The notes: generated from the letters alone by a model not told the origin. A stretch of DNA of 64,000 nucleotides from Capnocytophaga sputigena (GCF_900446695.1 NZ_UAVP01000003.1:310001-374000); one strand, 5' to 3'. Positions 47,704 to 56,910 are shown, numbered from the stretch's first letter. Made by a program: numbers and translations.

Positions 47704-47711
47704 CAAAAATA
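47704..47711 (-). promoter_or_regulatory. Promoter -7 box for the TonB receptor
   Basis: CAAAAATA here is TATTTTTG on the minus strand, 28 bp before the receptor ATG; no exact -33 box at 19 bp. Confidence 0.4.
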
Positions 47712-47744
47712 CCACTTTATTTAGAATTAAACAAAATAATTTAA

Positions 47745-48623
47745 CTATATTTTCTTAGGGTTCAAAATATCTATCATTACTGCAATGATAATGAGTAGCA
47801 CTCCTATAATAAGATTCGTTGTAAGACTTTCTTGCTGGAATATCCAAATACTGATAGCTACTGCTACAATGGGTTCCATTACCCCAATGATAGCTGTAGG
47901 GGTAGAACCTATCATTCTGATAGCATAAATAAGAGTAACAATAGAGAGCAGAGTAGTAATTACTCCAAAACCTGTTAACAAGAAGCTCATTTTCAAATCG
48001 GGAATAGGGAGTGTTTTCCCCATTACAAATAGTTTTACAAGAAAGTAAACTGAAGAAAATAAGGTAGAATAAAACGATACTTTTATTCCTGAAGCCGATA
48101 TTTTTGACTTATTGACAATGAGCATATAGAGTGCATACGAAATTGCTCCAAGTAGTGATACACCTGCCCCTATATAGTTGATTGAAAAGTTTGTTACATC
48201 TTTTACACTGAGTAAGAAAACACCTATTAATACAACAATAAGGGCTATCATTGTGCGAAAGGTGATATGTTCTTTAAAGAAAACACCCAAAGCAAGTGCT
48301 ACTATTAGCGGATACATAAAAAATATAGTAGAAGCAATTCCTGGGGAGAGTAAATCATAGGCAAGGAAGAGAAATTCTGCTGAAAGGGCGTATAGCAATC
48401 CTAAAACAAGAAAGATAAATACTTCGCGCGGGGTAATGCGCAGTGTCTCTTTTCGGTAGAAAAGATATCCCATAATAAAGAGACTTGTAGTAATAAAACG
48501 ATAGAAAAGCGCTGCATCTACCGAAAAACCTTGCTGCTTGATAGGAATCATAAACAGCGGAATCATACCATAAGTAACCGCCGAAATAAAAGCTGCTAAA
48601 TACCCTTTTACTATATCTTTCAT
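47745..48623 (-). CDS. EamA/DMT family permease
   Basis: Inner membrane drug/metabolite transporter with two EamA repeats and about ten helices, 292 residues. I reject a start 50 codons upstream, inside dgkA, because its Cys/Arg-rich translation has no membrane pattern; the true N-terminus is MKDIVKGYLAAFISAVTYGMIPLF. EamA pieces: AVTYGMIPLFMIPI, FMYPLIVALALGVFF and ESLTTNLIIGVLLIIIAVM. The substrate is unknown. It lies 8 bp after the dgkA stop and is probably co-transcribed with dgkA and the GT2 gene. Confidence 0.88.
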   Translation of the reverse strand: MKDIVKGYLAAFISAVTYGMIPLFMIPIKQQGFSVDAALFYRFITTSLFIMGYLFYRKETLRITPREVFIFLVLGLLYALSAEFLFLAYDLLSPGIASTIFFMYPLIVALALGVFFKEHITFRTMIALIVVLIGVFLLSVKDVTNFSINYIGAGVSLLGAISYALYMLIVNKSKISASGIKVSFYSTLFSSVYFLVKLFVMGKTLPIPDLKMSFLLTGFGVITTLLSIVTLIYAIRMIGSTPTAIIGVMEPIVAVAISIWIFQQESLTTNLIIGVLLIIIAVMIDILNPKKI

Positions 48624-48631
48624 AGTAAAAT

Positions 48632-48997
48632 TTAAAAGAGTTTCATTACATAAGGATAATAGATGATACAGAGCACAACGCTTACAGGTATCACAGCAAA
48701 GCCTACACTTCCAGCAGCAACATCTTTGATAATGCCAATAGTTTTGTGATGATCGGGGTGGATGAAGTCGCAAAGTTTCTCAACGGCTGTATTGAGACCT
48801 TCGACTGATAGCACTATAGCTATACACAGCAATTGTACAATCCATTCATTGGTAGTAATGCCGAAACAAAAGCCTAAAATCACCCATACTAAAGAGATGA
48901 CAATGTGCACCATCACTGGGGGTTCATTCTTTATTAAATAAAACAAACCTTGAAATACATATTGTAAGCTTTTGAGTCTCTTTCTTATAAATTCCAT
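48632..48997 (-). CDS. dgkA: Diacylglycerol/undecaprenol kinase DgkA family
   Basis: Small membrane kinase of 121 residues with three helices. It phosphorylates diacylglycerol (as in E. coli) or undecaprenol (as in Firmicutes). Hallmark: VLSVEGLNTAVEKLCDFIHP, with catalytic Glu in EGLNTAVE, and KDVAAGSVGFAVI. The N-terminal basic helix RKRLKSLQYVFQGLFYLIK is typical. It lies 16 bp after the GT2 gene in a unit GT2-dgkA-permease. Which lipid is the substrate cannot be read from sequence. Confidence 0.92.
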   Translation of the reverse strand: MEFIRKRLKSLQYVFQGLFYLIKNEPPVMVHIVISLVWVILGFCFGITTNEWIVQLLCIAIVLSVEGLNTAVEKLCDFIHPDHHKTIGIIKDVAAGSVGFAVIPVSVVLCIIYYPYVMKLF

Positions 48998-49013
48998 AAT
49001 TCTTTATGCTGAT

Positions 49014-49712
49014 TTATTTTTTAAATCGCATTCCGATAACACCAAAGATAGCTTCACGGATAATGCTTTTATTCATTTTTGATTTTCCTTTAGTTCTATC
49101 TGTAAAGATAATAGGTACTTCTGTAATTTTAAACTTCTTAAGATAAGCGCGATACTTCATTTCTATTTGAAAAGCATAGCCCACAAATCTAATAGTTTTG
49201 AGGTTGATATGCTCTAATACTCTTCGGTGGTAACACACAAAGCCAGCCGTAGGATCTTTAATTTTCATTCCCGTAATTACCCTCACATAGATAGAAGCCC
49301 CATAAGATAACAAGATGCGCTGCAAGGGCCAATTCACTACATTCACCCCTTTTACATAACGCGACCCAATTGCAACATCAGCACCTTGCTGACAAGCTTC
49401 ATAAAGCCGTAAGAGGTCAGTGGGATTATGAGAAAAATCGGCGTCCATCTCAAAAATATATTCATAGTTATGTGTCAATGCCCACTGAAATCCGTGAATA
49501 TAAGCTGTTCCTAAACCTTTTTTCTCGGTGCGTACCTCTAAAAAGAGTCGGTTAGGGTAAATATTTTGTAATTCGCGTACCTTATCGGCAGTGCCATCAG
49601 GAGAATTGTCGTCTACAATGAGGATATGAAACTTATCACTTTGGGCAAATACTGCCTTTATGATAGCTTCTATATTTTCAATTTCATTATATGTAGGGAT
49701 GACAATTAACAA
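49014..49712 (-). CDS. Polyprenol monophosphomannose synthase-like glycosyltransferase (GT2)
   Basis: Dolichol-phosphate-mannose-synthase-like GT2 enzyme of 232 residues, transferring a sugar from a nucleotide sugar to a polyprenyl phosphate at the cytoplasmic face. Motifs: VIPTYNEIENIEAIIKAVF, VDDNSPDGTADKVREL, GLGTAYIHGFQWAL, and EMDADFSHNP (the DxD-type metal site). No membrane segments, unlike fused DPM-type proteins. The next genes, dgkA and a permease, also suit lipid-linked sugar work, perhaps for T9SS glycosylation; that is inference. Confidence 0.9.
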   Translation of the reverse strand: MLIVIPTYNEIENIEAIIKAVFAQSDKFHILIVDDNSPDGTADKVRELQNIYPNRLFLEVRTEKKGLGTAYIHGFQWALTHNYEYIFEMDADFSHNPTDLLRLYEACQQGADVAIGSRYVKGVNVVNWPLQRILLSYGASIYVRVITGMKIKDPTAGFVCYHRRVLEHINLKTIRFVGYAFQIEMKYRAYLKKFKITEVPIIFTDRTKGKSKMNKSIIREAIFGVIGMRFKK

Positions 49713-49757
49713 TTAACGATTAGCAATTAATAATGAACAAGGTGGAGATACACAAAA

Positions 49758-49808
49758 ACTTTGCCAAAGTTGGTTGTAGCACAATAAGCTATCTCACTTT
49801 GGCAAAGT
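49758..49808 (-). terminator. Hairpin terminator downstream of the alpha-oxoamine synthase
   Basis: ACTTTGCCAAAGT (49758-49770) and ACTTTGGCAAAGT (49796-49808) are 13-bp inverted repeats with a 25-nt loop; each arm is itself nearly palindromic. On the minus strand a TTTTTGTG tail follows. Confidence 0.72.
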
Positions 49809-49832
49809 ATTTTTTTTCAATTAATAATTTAA

Positions 49833-51095
49833 TTACATATCTCCCATTTCTTTAGTAAGTTCAGCATTCATAGCGCGGTATACGCCTGTTTCGAGTTTTT
49901 CACGAATCGCTGAAAATGCTTCCAAAGTACGGTCGATATCTTCTTTACTATGTGAAGCAGTAGGAATAATGCGTAAGAGTATCATTCCTTTTGGAATCAC
50001 TGGATAAACTACAATCGAAAGGAAAATACTGTAGTGCTCGCGAAGGTCGTTTACCATCGCCATTGCTTCAGGAATACTACCGTGCAAGAATACAGGCGTT
50101 ACGCAAGTATTGGTATTACCGATATTGAATCCACGCTCTTTAAGTCCGTTTTGCAAACGATTTACGTTATCCCATAACTTTTGTTGTAGTTCAGGCATTG
50201 TCTCCATCATTTCCAAACGTTTCAAAGCACCTTTTACATAAATCATTGGAAGTGATTTAGCAAACATTTGAGAGCGGAGGTTATATTTAAGATAATCTAC
50301 TACTTTGGCATTTCCAGCTACGAAAGCCCCAATACCAGCCATTGATTTGGCAAAAGTAGAGAAATAGACATCAATTTCATCTTGTACGCCTTGATGAACA
50401 CCAGTTCCTTCTCCACGAGGACCCAAGGTACCAAAACCGTGCGCATCATCTACCAAAAGGCGGAAAGGATATTTCTTTTTAAGGGCTACAATTTCTTTAA
50501 GTTTACCTTGTTCGCCACGCATTCCAAAAACACCTTCTGAAATCACCAGGATACCACCTCCTGTAGTTTCAGCTAATTTGGCAGCACGCTCTAAGTTTTT
50601 CTCAAAGCTCTCCATATCGTTATGTTGATAGGTATAGCGTTTACCAAAGTGCAAACGTACCCCATCGATGATACAAGCGTGTGCATCAACATCGTACACG
50701 ATAACGTCATTTTTTGTTACCAAAGCATCGATGATAGATACCATTCCTTGATAACCGAAGTTGAGCAAATAAGCAGCTTCTTTATGTACGAATTTAGCTA
50801 AACGTTTTTCGAGTTCTTCGTGCATAGTAGTATGCCCACTCATCATACGAGCTCCCATAGGGTAAGCCGCACCATACTCGGCAGCTGCTTCGGCATCTAC
50901 TTTGCGCACTTCGGGGTGGTTTGCAAGTCCTAAATAATCGTTGATACTCCAGTTGAGGATTTCTTTTCCTTGGAATTTCATATGAGGACCTAATTCACCT
51001 TCTAATTTAGGGAATACATAATACCCCTCGGCGTGGTCTGACCAGCGCCCTATACTTCCTTTATTTGCATAAATATGCTCAAATAAATCTTTCAT
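49833..51095 (-). CDS. Alpha-oxoamine synthase, probable cysteate C-fatty acyltransferase
   Basis: PLP enzyme of the KBL/SPT/BioF (alpha-oxoamine synthase) family, 420 residues. Motifs: LNWSINDYLGLANHPEVR, DVDAHACIIDG (H139), ISEGVFGMRGEQGKL, LVDDAHGFGTLG, and the Schiff-base K250 in STFAKSMAGIGAF. Candidate functions are glycine C-acetyltransferase, serine palmitoyltransferase, or the enzyme that condenses cysteate with a long acyl thioester to 3-ketocapnine. The upstream neighbour is a CysK-like gene whose product may be cysteate synthase, so I favour the last. No threonine dehydrogenase gene is beside it, which argues against Kbl. Exact acceptor remains inference. Confidence 0.8.
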   Translation of the reverse strand: MKDLFEHIYANKGSIGRWSDHAEGYYVFPKLEGELGPHMKFQGKEILNWSINDYLGLANHPEVRKVDAEAAAEYGAAYPMGARMMSGHTTMHEELEKRLAKFVHKEAAYLLNFGYQGMVSIIDALVTKNDVIVYDVDAHACIIDGVRLHFGKRYTYQHNDMESFEKNLERAAKLAETTGGGILVISEGVFGMRGEQGKLKEIVALKKKYPFRLLVDDAHGFGTLGPRGEGTGVHQGVQDEIDVYFSTFAKSMAGIGAFVAGNAKVVDYLKYNLRSQMFAKSLPMIYVKGALKRLEMMETMPELQQKLWDNVNRLQNGLKERGFNIGNTNTCVTPVFLHGSIPEAMAMVNDLREHYSIFLSIVVYPVIPKGMILLRIIPTASHSKEDIDRTLEAFSAIREKLETGVYRAMNAELTKEMGDM

Positions 51096-51137
51096 TCTTC
51101 TTTTTTATTTATTTTATTAATTGATAATTGTCAATTG

Positions 51138-52142
51138 TTATTCAATAAATCCTTGCTTTTTCATCCAATCGTCACTATAAATTTTGTTCATATAGCGCGA
51201 ACCGTGGTCGGCGAGAAGGGCAACTACAATGCTGTTTTCGTCAAACTTACCTGCCTCGGCATATTGTTTTACGGCTTGCATAGCAGCCCCACTGGTATAA
51301 CCCATAAAAAGTCCTTCAGTACGTGCCAATTCACGAGCTGTGAGTGCCGCATCTTTATCAGTTACTTTGATAAACTCATCAATAACATCAAAATTAGTAG
51401 CGGTAGGAATTAGGTTTTTACCCATTCCTTCTATTTTGTATGGATATACTTCGGCAGGGTCAAACTGACGAGTGTCGTGGTATTTTTTGATAGCTGAACC
51501 ATAGGCGTCTACCCCCAATACTTGTACGTTAGGATTTTGTTCTTTGAGATAGCGCGCAATCCCCGAAATGGTACCTCCTGTACCACTACATACTACTACG
51601 TGAGTGATTTCCCCTTGGGTTTGTTCCCATATTTCACGACCGGTAGAAAGGTAATGAGCCTCAGGATTGAGTGGATTGAAATATTGATTGATATAGATAG
51701 AATTAGGAGTTTCGTTGTGGATGCGTTTGGCTACTTCGTAGTAAGAACGAGGGTCATCGGGAGCAACATTTGAAGGACACAAATGCACTTCAGCTCCTAG
51801 AGCTTGTAGCATTTCCACTTTGTCGTGTGAAGATTTATCGCTAATTGCAATGATACAGCGGTAGCCTCTTAGGGCACTTATCATCGCCAAACTGTAGCCC
51901 GTATTACCCGAACTGGTTTCTACAATAGTATATCCTGGTTTAAGAAGTCCTTTGCGTTCGGCATCTTCAACGATATATTTGGCTACTCTGTCCTTGGCAG
52001 AATGACCTGCGTTAAAGGCTTCGAGTTTAGCAAAATAGCGACCTTTAAGATTTTTGGTAATTTTGTGTAATTCCAATAGAGGTGTATTGCCAATGAGTTG
52101 TAGTAAGCTGCTATGTACGTTCAATGATTCGTTTATTTTCAT
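51138..52142 (-). CDS. CysK-like PLP enzyme, probable cysteate synthase
   Basis: Fold type II PLP enzyme of 334 residues. The Lys motif is [13 protein letters not shown] (K50); typical O-acetylserine sulfhydrylases read NPGGSVKDR, so the loop differs. The Asn loop is [11 protein letters not shown] and the phosphate loop GTGGTISG. Family options are cysteine synthase, cystathionine beta-synthase, or cysteate synthase, which uses sulfite and a phospho- or acetyl-serine. Being 42 bp before an alpha-oxoamine synthase gene, it fits capnine (sulfonolipid) synthesis. An exact promoter lies 27 bp upstream. Without a search, simple CysK/CysM cannot be excluded. Confidence 0.78.
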   Translation of the reverse strand: MKINESLNVHSSLLQLIGNTPLLELHKITKNLKGRYFAKLEAFNAGHSAKDRVAKYIVEDAERKGLLKPGYTIVETSSGNTGYSLAMISALRGYRCIIAISDKSSHDKVEMLQALGAEVHLCPSNVAPDDPRSYYEVAKRIHNETPNSIYINQYFNPLNPEAHYLSTGREIWEQTQGEITHVVVCSGTGGTISGIARYLKEQNPNVQVLGVDAYGSAIKKYHDTRQFDPAEVYPYKIEGMGKNLIPTATNFDVIDEFIKVTDKDAALTARELARTEGLFMGYTSGAAMQAVKQYAEAGKFDENSIVVALLADHGSRYMNKIYSDDWMKKQGFIE

Positions 52143-52168
52143 TGGTTACTTGCTTTATTTTTGAGTGG

Positions 52169-52199
52169 CAAAAGTACGAATAATTTGTCAATTAGCAAA
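52169..52199 (-). promoter_or_regulatory. Consensus promoter for the putative capnine locus
   Basis: Minus strand TTTG (52199-52196), exactly 19 bp, TACTTTTG (52176-52169), 27 bp before the ATG at 52142. The spacer and upstream DNA contain two copies of the repeat word TTTGTCAATTA. Confidence 0.84.
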
Positions 52200-52210
52200 T
52201 TTGTCAATTA

Positions 52211-52579
52211 TCAAATTTCAATGAGCCCTTGAAAGTTGAGTTTATAAGGTTCATCTTTATATAGAGGGAGGGTTTCATCTGTTACATTGCTAAGCCCTAC
52301 ACCTGCATAGAAAGTGCGAGCGTTATGTTTTTCGGCGTGTTTGCGCACCACTTCCATAAATACGATATCATACTCGGTAGGGTCGTCGCCATAGGGTACT
52401 GCCCGCACAATGATAAAGTACTTTTGGTTGTTCTTGTCTACACATACAAACTGGGGGTCGCGCTTGAGTTCACTATTTACCAATAGGAATTCCCATTGTA
52501 GTTCCTTTTGTAAAGCTTCACCTACAATGTTCATCGCTAAATTGTGGAGTTCTTGACCTGTAAGGGGCGTCATATTCAC
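52211..52579 (-). CDS. Hypothetical cytosolic protein, 122 residues
   Basis: Unrecognised soluble protein. It contains LTGQELHNLAMNIVGEALQ, an alternating strand region NQKYFIIVRAVPYGDDPTEYD and FYAGVGLSNVTDETLPLYKDE, with no signal or TM. The middle resembles nuclease-like or NTF2-like alpha/beta folds only weakly. The initiator could be Met1 or Met3. It overlaps the lipoprotein gene upstream by 4 nt (ATGA), so the pair is probably translationally coupled. Confidence 0.62.
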   Translation of the reverse strand: MNMTPLTGQELHNLAMNIVGEALQKELQWEFLLVNSELKRDPQFVCVDKNNQKYFIIVRAVPYGDDPTEYDIVFMEVVRKHAEKHNARTFYAGVGLSNVTDETLPLYKDEPYKLNFQGLIEI

Positions 52580-53445
52580 TTTTTCTTTATATAAGGTTGA
52601 TCAATTTTTATTTTAGGATAATTTAAACGGGTAACCTTATACCCTTCTGTTGTTTTCTCTAATAGTACCTCATAGTTAGTATACCCTTCTTGAAATTCTC
52701 TATAAATTTTAAGAACTATGCCTTTTGAAGTCCTCACTGCATTCATCACCTCATCTAAAAAACCATCATTGTCACATAGTTCAAAAAATTGAAACATTTT
52801 TCTATTAATACCAAGTGAATTATTTTCCCCTATTGGTACTAATCCCTTAAAACCTGTATTTGTAATTAATATGGCAGGTTGATAAGGTTCTCCGCAAAAA
52901 GTTAATCCATCATCATCTGATACAGGTGTACCATAATAGGCAGTTCTAAAAAATTGTATGCGTTCACCGTTGTCAAAGGTTTTATCAATCAGTTTATCAG
53001 TTGTTCTAAATACATTTCTTCCATCTACAATGAGAGAATCAGTATTATTCAACACTATTTTTATATAATGAAAGGCTGTACAATGATCTTTTGTGAAATT
53101 GTATAGGGTATCCGAAACTCCCACTATTGCTACCCACTTTGTATCAAGATCAGTACGTTTTTCTTTTAGAAAACCTTTATGGTTATAAATAGGAATTGAA
53201 TCTCCTAACAAAAAAGCTTCTTTTTTATCTGGCAAAAAGGTTAAATTCTTATTTTCATCAGGGAGATGCCAATCATAACGACTTACAAATTCACTATCTT
53301 CAGAAGCATCATTTCTCACTGATAAATCTTCCTCAGTACATACAACTACTGTATCTTTTTCTACTGAAGTATCATCTCTATCAATGGAAGTAGTATTATG
53401 ACAATTGAATAGCCATAACATAGCTAAAAAATAAATTGCTTTCAT
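52576..53445 (-). CDS. Hypothetical exported protein, possible lipoprotein
   Basis: Unrecognised protein of 289 residues. N-terminus MKAIYFLAMLWLFNCHN has a hydrophobic segment ending at Cys15, suggesting a lipoprotein, although the lipobox LFNC is weak. The body is rich in Asp and beta-forming stretches (KWVAIVGVSDTLYNF, ILITNTGFKGLVPIGENN), maybe an SH3-like start and a beta-propeller-like rest, but no domain can be named. It is in an operon with the 122-residue protein. Confidence 0.62.
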   Translation of the reverse strand: MKAIYFLAMLWLFNCHNTTSIDRDDTSVEKDTVVVCTEEDLSVRNDASEDSEFVSRYDWHLPDENKNLTFLPDKKEAFLLGDSIPIYNHKGFLKEKRTDLDTKWVAIVGVSDTLYNFTKDHCTAFHYIKIVLNNTDSLIVDGRNVFRTTDKLIDKTFDNGERIQFFRTAYYGTPVSDDDGLTFCGEPYQPAILITNTGFKGLVPIGENNSLGINRKMFQFFELCDNDGFLDEVMNAVRTSKGIVLKIYREFQEGYTNYEVLLEKTTEGYKVTRLNYPKIKIDQPYIKKK

Positions 53446-53508
53446 AAGTTTACAACTAATAAATTATTGATTATCAAATTAATCATTTTTGTTAAAGTGT
53501 AGTAATAA

Positions 53509-54378
53509 CTATTTTGCCAATTGTTCCAAACCATATACGATGAGGTCTTCTACTACTTTTTTAGTATCCTTAGTGAAAGTACCTGTAGGGCGATTGGCAA
53601 TGATAGCATTGAGCGAAACAGCTTGGTGTCCTAAGAGTTTAGAAATCCCATAGATGGCAGATGTTTCCATTTCGAGGTTCGTCATACGATGCCCATTATG
53701 ATTGAAACTGTGTAGTTTATCATTGAGGTCAGGGTCTTGCACTGGCAAGCGCAATACGCGTCCTTGAGGACCATAGAAGCCTGGAGCAGTACCCGTAATT
53801 CCCTCAAATACTTTATCGGTGAGGAGGCGTTTTTTAAGTTCTTGTCCGCAAGCTATGATATAAGGGCGACCTTTGAGAGGATTCCAACTTGTATGAGCGA
53901 TAAAAGCCTCTTCCATAGCGATTTCACGCACCTTAGGACTATCCTTATACGAATGAAACATATTGTCCATACCTAATCCGTGAGAAGAGAGCACAAAACT
54001 ATCTACGGGTATATCGGCTTGTAGAGAGCCCGAAGTACCAAAACGCACTATATTAAGCGAAGTGAGTTGCTCTTTAGGCTGGCGCGTGTGCAAATCGATA
54101 TTCACAAGTGCATCGAGTTCATTGATCACAATATCGATATTATCAGGACCTATACCAGTGGAAATCACAGTAAGGCGTTTGCCTTTATAAGAACCTATAT
54201 GGGTACAAAATTCGCGCTTTTGGGTGCTAAATTCTATATTGTCGAAATAAGCACTCACGCGAGGCACACGGTTAGGATCACCTACTAAAATAATAGTATC
54301 GGCGACTTGTTCAGGTCGCAAATTGATGTGGTAAATACTACCATCAGGATTCAAAATAAGTTCAGATTCTTTAATCAT
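53509..54378 (-). CDS. Nucleoside phosphorylase (uridine phosphorylase-like)
   Basis: Purine/uridine phosphorylase family enzyme of 289 residues, cleaving nucleosides with phosphate. Motifs: TIILVGDPNRVPRVS, ISTGIGPDNIDIVINEL, IVRFGTSGSLQAD, and TNLEMETSAIYGISKLLG with the ribose-binding MET. Length and the C-terminal LNAIIANRPTGTF are closer to uridine phosphorylase (Udp) than to DeoD. The base specificity is not sure. It starts 3 bp after the stop of the hybrid kinase gene, an unusual pairing. Confidence 0.88.
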   Translation of the reverse strand: MIKESELILNPDGSIYHINLRPEQVADTIILVGDPNRVPRVSAYFDNIEFSTQKREFCTHIGSYKGKRLTVISTGIGPDNIDIVINELDALVNIDLHTRQPKEQLTSLNIVRFGTSGSLQADIPVDSFVLSSHGLGMDNMFHSYKDSPKVREIAMEEAFIAHTSWNPLKGRPYIIACGQELKKRLLTDKVFEGITGTAPGFYGPQGRVLRLPVQDPDLNDKLHSFNHNGHRMTNLEMETSAIYGISKLLGHQAVSLNAIIANRPTGTFTKDTKKVVEDLIVYGLEQLAK

Positions 54379-54381
54379 AAT

Positions 54382-56829
54382 TTATAGTTCTATTAATTTT
54401 TTAAGATATTGTTCTATCGCTGGACGGCATTCATTTTCAAATAGTTGTTCTAAAGTATGGATTTGTCCGTGTAATTCAGTAGGTACTTCTTCCAACACTT
54501 TATTGAGAATGATAAGTATTTCAGACTCACGTTTGGCATTGATTTGTGCAAACATTGTAGTCATTTTATGAGCGATTGCCTTGATACCTTTATAGTCTTG
54601 ACGATCGGCAAGGAGTTTAAGTGTTTGTATATTCTCACTGCTTTCTTTCAAGAAATGTTCATAAATACCTATGATACCTTCGTGGTCGTCTCCCATAAAA
54701 CTTTCTAATATTTCAGGGGTATAACCTCCTACTATATTATTGCTCACCATAATAGTTTTATGTTCTACTTCGGCATTGAGTTTAGGGAAGAAGATTTTCA
54801 GTTTTTGGTAGAACTGCTCAGGAGTGAATGGCTTAGGCAAAATGCCAGAGAAGCCACTCTTCATATAGAAACTTTCGGGAACGTCGCGTCGTCCTGTAAT
54901 TGCTAATACAGGTAACGGATTGTTTTTGTACTGCTCGTTGAAGAGGGTTACAAAATGGAAACCATTCATTTCGGGAAGCTGAATATCAGTAATTACCAAA
55001 TCGAAATTGAAATTTTCCATTTGTTCAAACGCTTCTTTACCATTGTTGAAAGTAATAGCATTGATGTGTTTTTGTTTTAGCAATTCTTCTATGAGTGAAA
55101 GGATAGAGAGGTCATCATCTATCACTATAATAGTAATTAAATCAGGATTCTTATCATTAGTGATAATTTGAGTAGTTTTGGTGCGCTCTACCACTTTCTC
55201 AGCCAAGAAGCGCAAAGTGAAAGTACTACCTTTATCCTCATAGCTTTCCAAATAAATTTTACCACGTAACAGATGTGCTAATTTTTGAGAGATGTGCAAG
55301 CCGAGACCTGACCCGCCATAACGTTTAGAAATTTCATCGTTTGCTTGGGTAAATTCATCAAAAATATGTTGTTGTTGTTCTTTTTTGATACCAATACCTG
55401 TATCGGTAACTGCAATACCTATTTCATATTCATCGCCATTGAGCTGACGAGCATCGGCTTGTATATGCACTGTTCCGTGTTCAGTAAATTTAAAGGCGTT
55501 AGAAATAAGGTTGTACAATATCTGTTTGATACGATAAGCATCACTTGAGAAATTGAGATTATTTACAGTTTCGGAGAAACTGAGAGATAGGTTTATATCT
55601 TTCGTTTTATAAGCCGATTTCACATTATTGGCAACCTCATCAATAATTTCGGTAGTATTGAAAGGCACTTTTTCAATTGTAATTTTACCAGCTTCAATAC
55701 GGGTATAATCCAAAAGCTCGTCTACCAATTTAGAGATGTATTCAGAAGAATACTTGATATGAGAAAGGTAATTTTGACCTTTTTCGGATATATTTTGTTT
55801 GCTGAGCAGTTCGGAATAGCCTACAATGGAGCTCAATGGCGTACGCAAGTCGTGGCTCACCATAGAGATGAGTTGTTCGCGGTTTTTGAGCAGATTGTTA
55901 GATTTCCTATTGGCAGCTTCTAAACGATGACGATAGCGTTGTGAATTAACAAAATCATTGATAATTACAATAGATGAGATCACTATAATTCCTAAAGCGA
56001 CTAAGAAAGCTATCATCAGCAGATTTTTACTATTTTCAAAAATTTGTTTACGTTCCAAGCTCAATTTTTGAGAATTAGCTAATACTTCTTCTTCAAAGTT
56101 ATGTAGCAAGTCGTCTAATTTTCTTGAAATCTGGATATCATTCTGCCAGAGTTTTTGCATTTTTTCATTTATCTGGCTTTTAGATTCTTCGGTATCTTCA
56201 TTTATTTTGTTTAGCAGTGAAAGTGTTTCTAATACGACCTTATCAAACTTAGTGTTTTTAAAGGTAGTAGGGATTTTTATATTTTTATATTTTTTTAGGA
56301 TAGAAGCGATATCAGGAGGGGCTTTTTCAGGAGTTCTTCTTCTATAAGTTTCTTTGCTGTAAAGTTCATAGCCTAAATAAGGTTCTAAACTTGAGAGTTT
56401 GCGAATAGCACTACGTATGATAATAGAAGTACTATCGGTTTCTTGAAAGGCTTTTAACTCTTGTATATTTTCACTTTTTAGGTTGAGCAAAGAGCGAATT
56501 GTATCGAGTGTGAAGACTTGTTTTTCGGAGCTAATATCACGACGAAATTTAAGTATTTCGGTTTGTAAATAGACGTTCTTTTCTAAAAAGAGTTGCAAGG
56601 CTTCTCTATCGTCAGTACGCATAGCAATACGCCCTGCACTTTCGGTATCATTTACTAAAGAGAGGATTTTGCTAATTTGTATAATTTTATTTCTATCTTC
56701 TTGATTTATCTTTTCTTGATGGGATAGCTTTTGTATTTCTTTGAAGATTACATAGCCCGCTACTACCGACACTAAGAAAAGTAGTACATAACTTGCTATA
56801 ACTTTAATAGTTATTTTATTTGTTTTCAT
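54382..56829 (-). CDS. Hybrid sensor histidine kinase with receiver and Hpt domains
   Basis: Membrane signal-transduction protein of 815 residues. TM1 (about 8-26) and TM2 (about 272-293) enclose a helical periplasmic sensor; then HisKA with MVSHDLRTPLSSIVGYSELL (phospho-His near 325), HATPase with GYGGSGLGLHISQKLA-like RYGGSGLGLHISQKLA, a receiver domain with phospho-Asp in LVITDIQLPEMNGF (near 618), and a C-terminal Hpt with AHKMTTMFAQ (His near 754). The complete phosphorelay ends in Hpt, so a separate response regulator is needed; none is adjacent. Promoter exact at 56870-56900. Confidence 0.94.
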   Translation of the reverse strand: MKTNKITIKVIASYVLLFLVSVVAGYVIFKEIQKLSHQEKINQEDRNKIIQISKILSLVNDTESAGRIAMRTDDREALQLFLEKNVYLQTEILKFRRDISSEKQVFTLDTIRSLLNLKSENIQELKAFQETDSTSIIIRSAIRKLSSLEPYLGYELYSKETYRRRTPEKAPPDIASILKKYKNIKIPTTFKNTKFDKVVLETLSLLNKINEDTEESKSQINEKMQKLWQNDIQISRKLDDLLHNFEEEVLANSQKLSLERKQIFENSKNLLMIAFLVALGIIVISSIVIINDFVNSQRYRHRLEAANRKSNNLLKNREQLISMVSHDLRTPLSSIVGYSELLSKQNISEKGQNYLSHIKYSSEYISKLVDELLDYTRIEAGKITIEKVPFNTTEIIDEVANNVKSAYKTKDINLSLSFSETVNNLNFSSDAYRIKQILYNLISNAFKFTEHGTVHIQADARQLNGDEYEIGIAVTDTGIGIKKEQQQHIFDEFTQANDEISKRYGGSGLGLHISQKLAHLLRGKIYLESYEDKGSTFTLRFLAEKVVERTKTTQIITNDKNPDLITIIVIDDDLSILSLIEELLKQKHINAITFNNGKEAFEQMENFNFDLVITDIQLPEMNGFHFVTLFNEQYKNNPLPVLAITGRRDVPESFYMKSGFSGILPKPFTPEQFYQKLKIFFPKLNAEVEHKTIMVSNNIVGGYTPEILESFMGDDHEGIIGIYEHFLKESSENIQTLKLLADRQDYKGIKAIAHKMTTMFAQINAKRESEILIILNKVLEEVPTELHGQIHTLEQLFENECRPAIEQYLKKLIEL

Positions 56830-56869
56830 CTTGAGTATTTAGTGTTGTGAACAGATATAAACTAACGCA

Positions 56870-56900
56870 CAAAAGTACGTTTTTATTTTGTAATAAACAA
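56870..56900 (-). promoter_or_regulatory. Consensus promoter for hybrid kinase-phosphorylase unit
   Basis: Minus strand TTTG (56900-56897), exactly 19 bp, TACTTTTG (56877-56870), about 41 bp before the kinase ATG. Confidence 0.84.
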
Positions 56901-56910
56901 ATATTAATGT

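Noticed and set aside
48624-48773. Upstream start for the EamA permease
   Set aside because: The extra 50 residues are Cys/Arg-rich, lie inside dgkA and have no membrane pattern; the ATG at 48623 gives a normal permease start.
49833-51095. Glycine C-acetyltransferase (kbl) of threonine breakdown
   Set aside because: Sequence alone allows it, but no threonine dehydrogenase gene is adjacent and the CysK-like neighbour favours cysteate use; kept only as the alternative.
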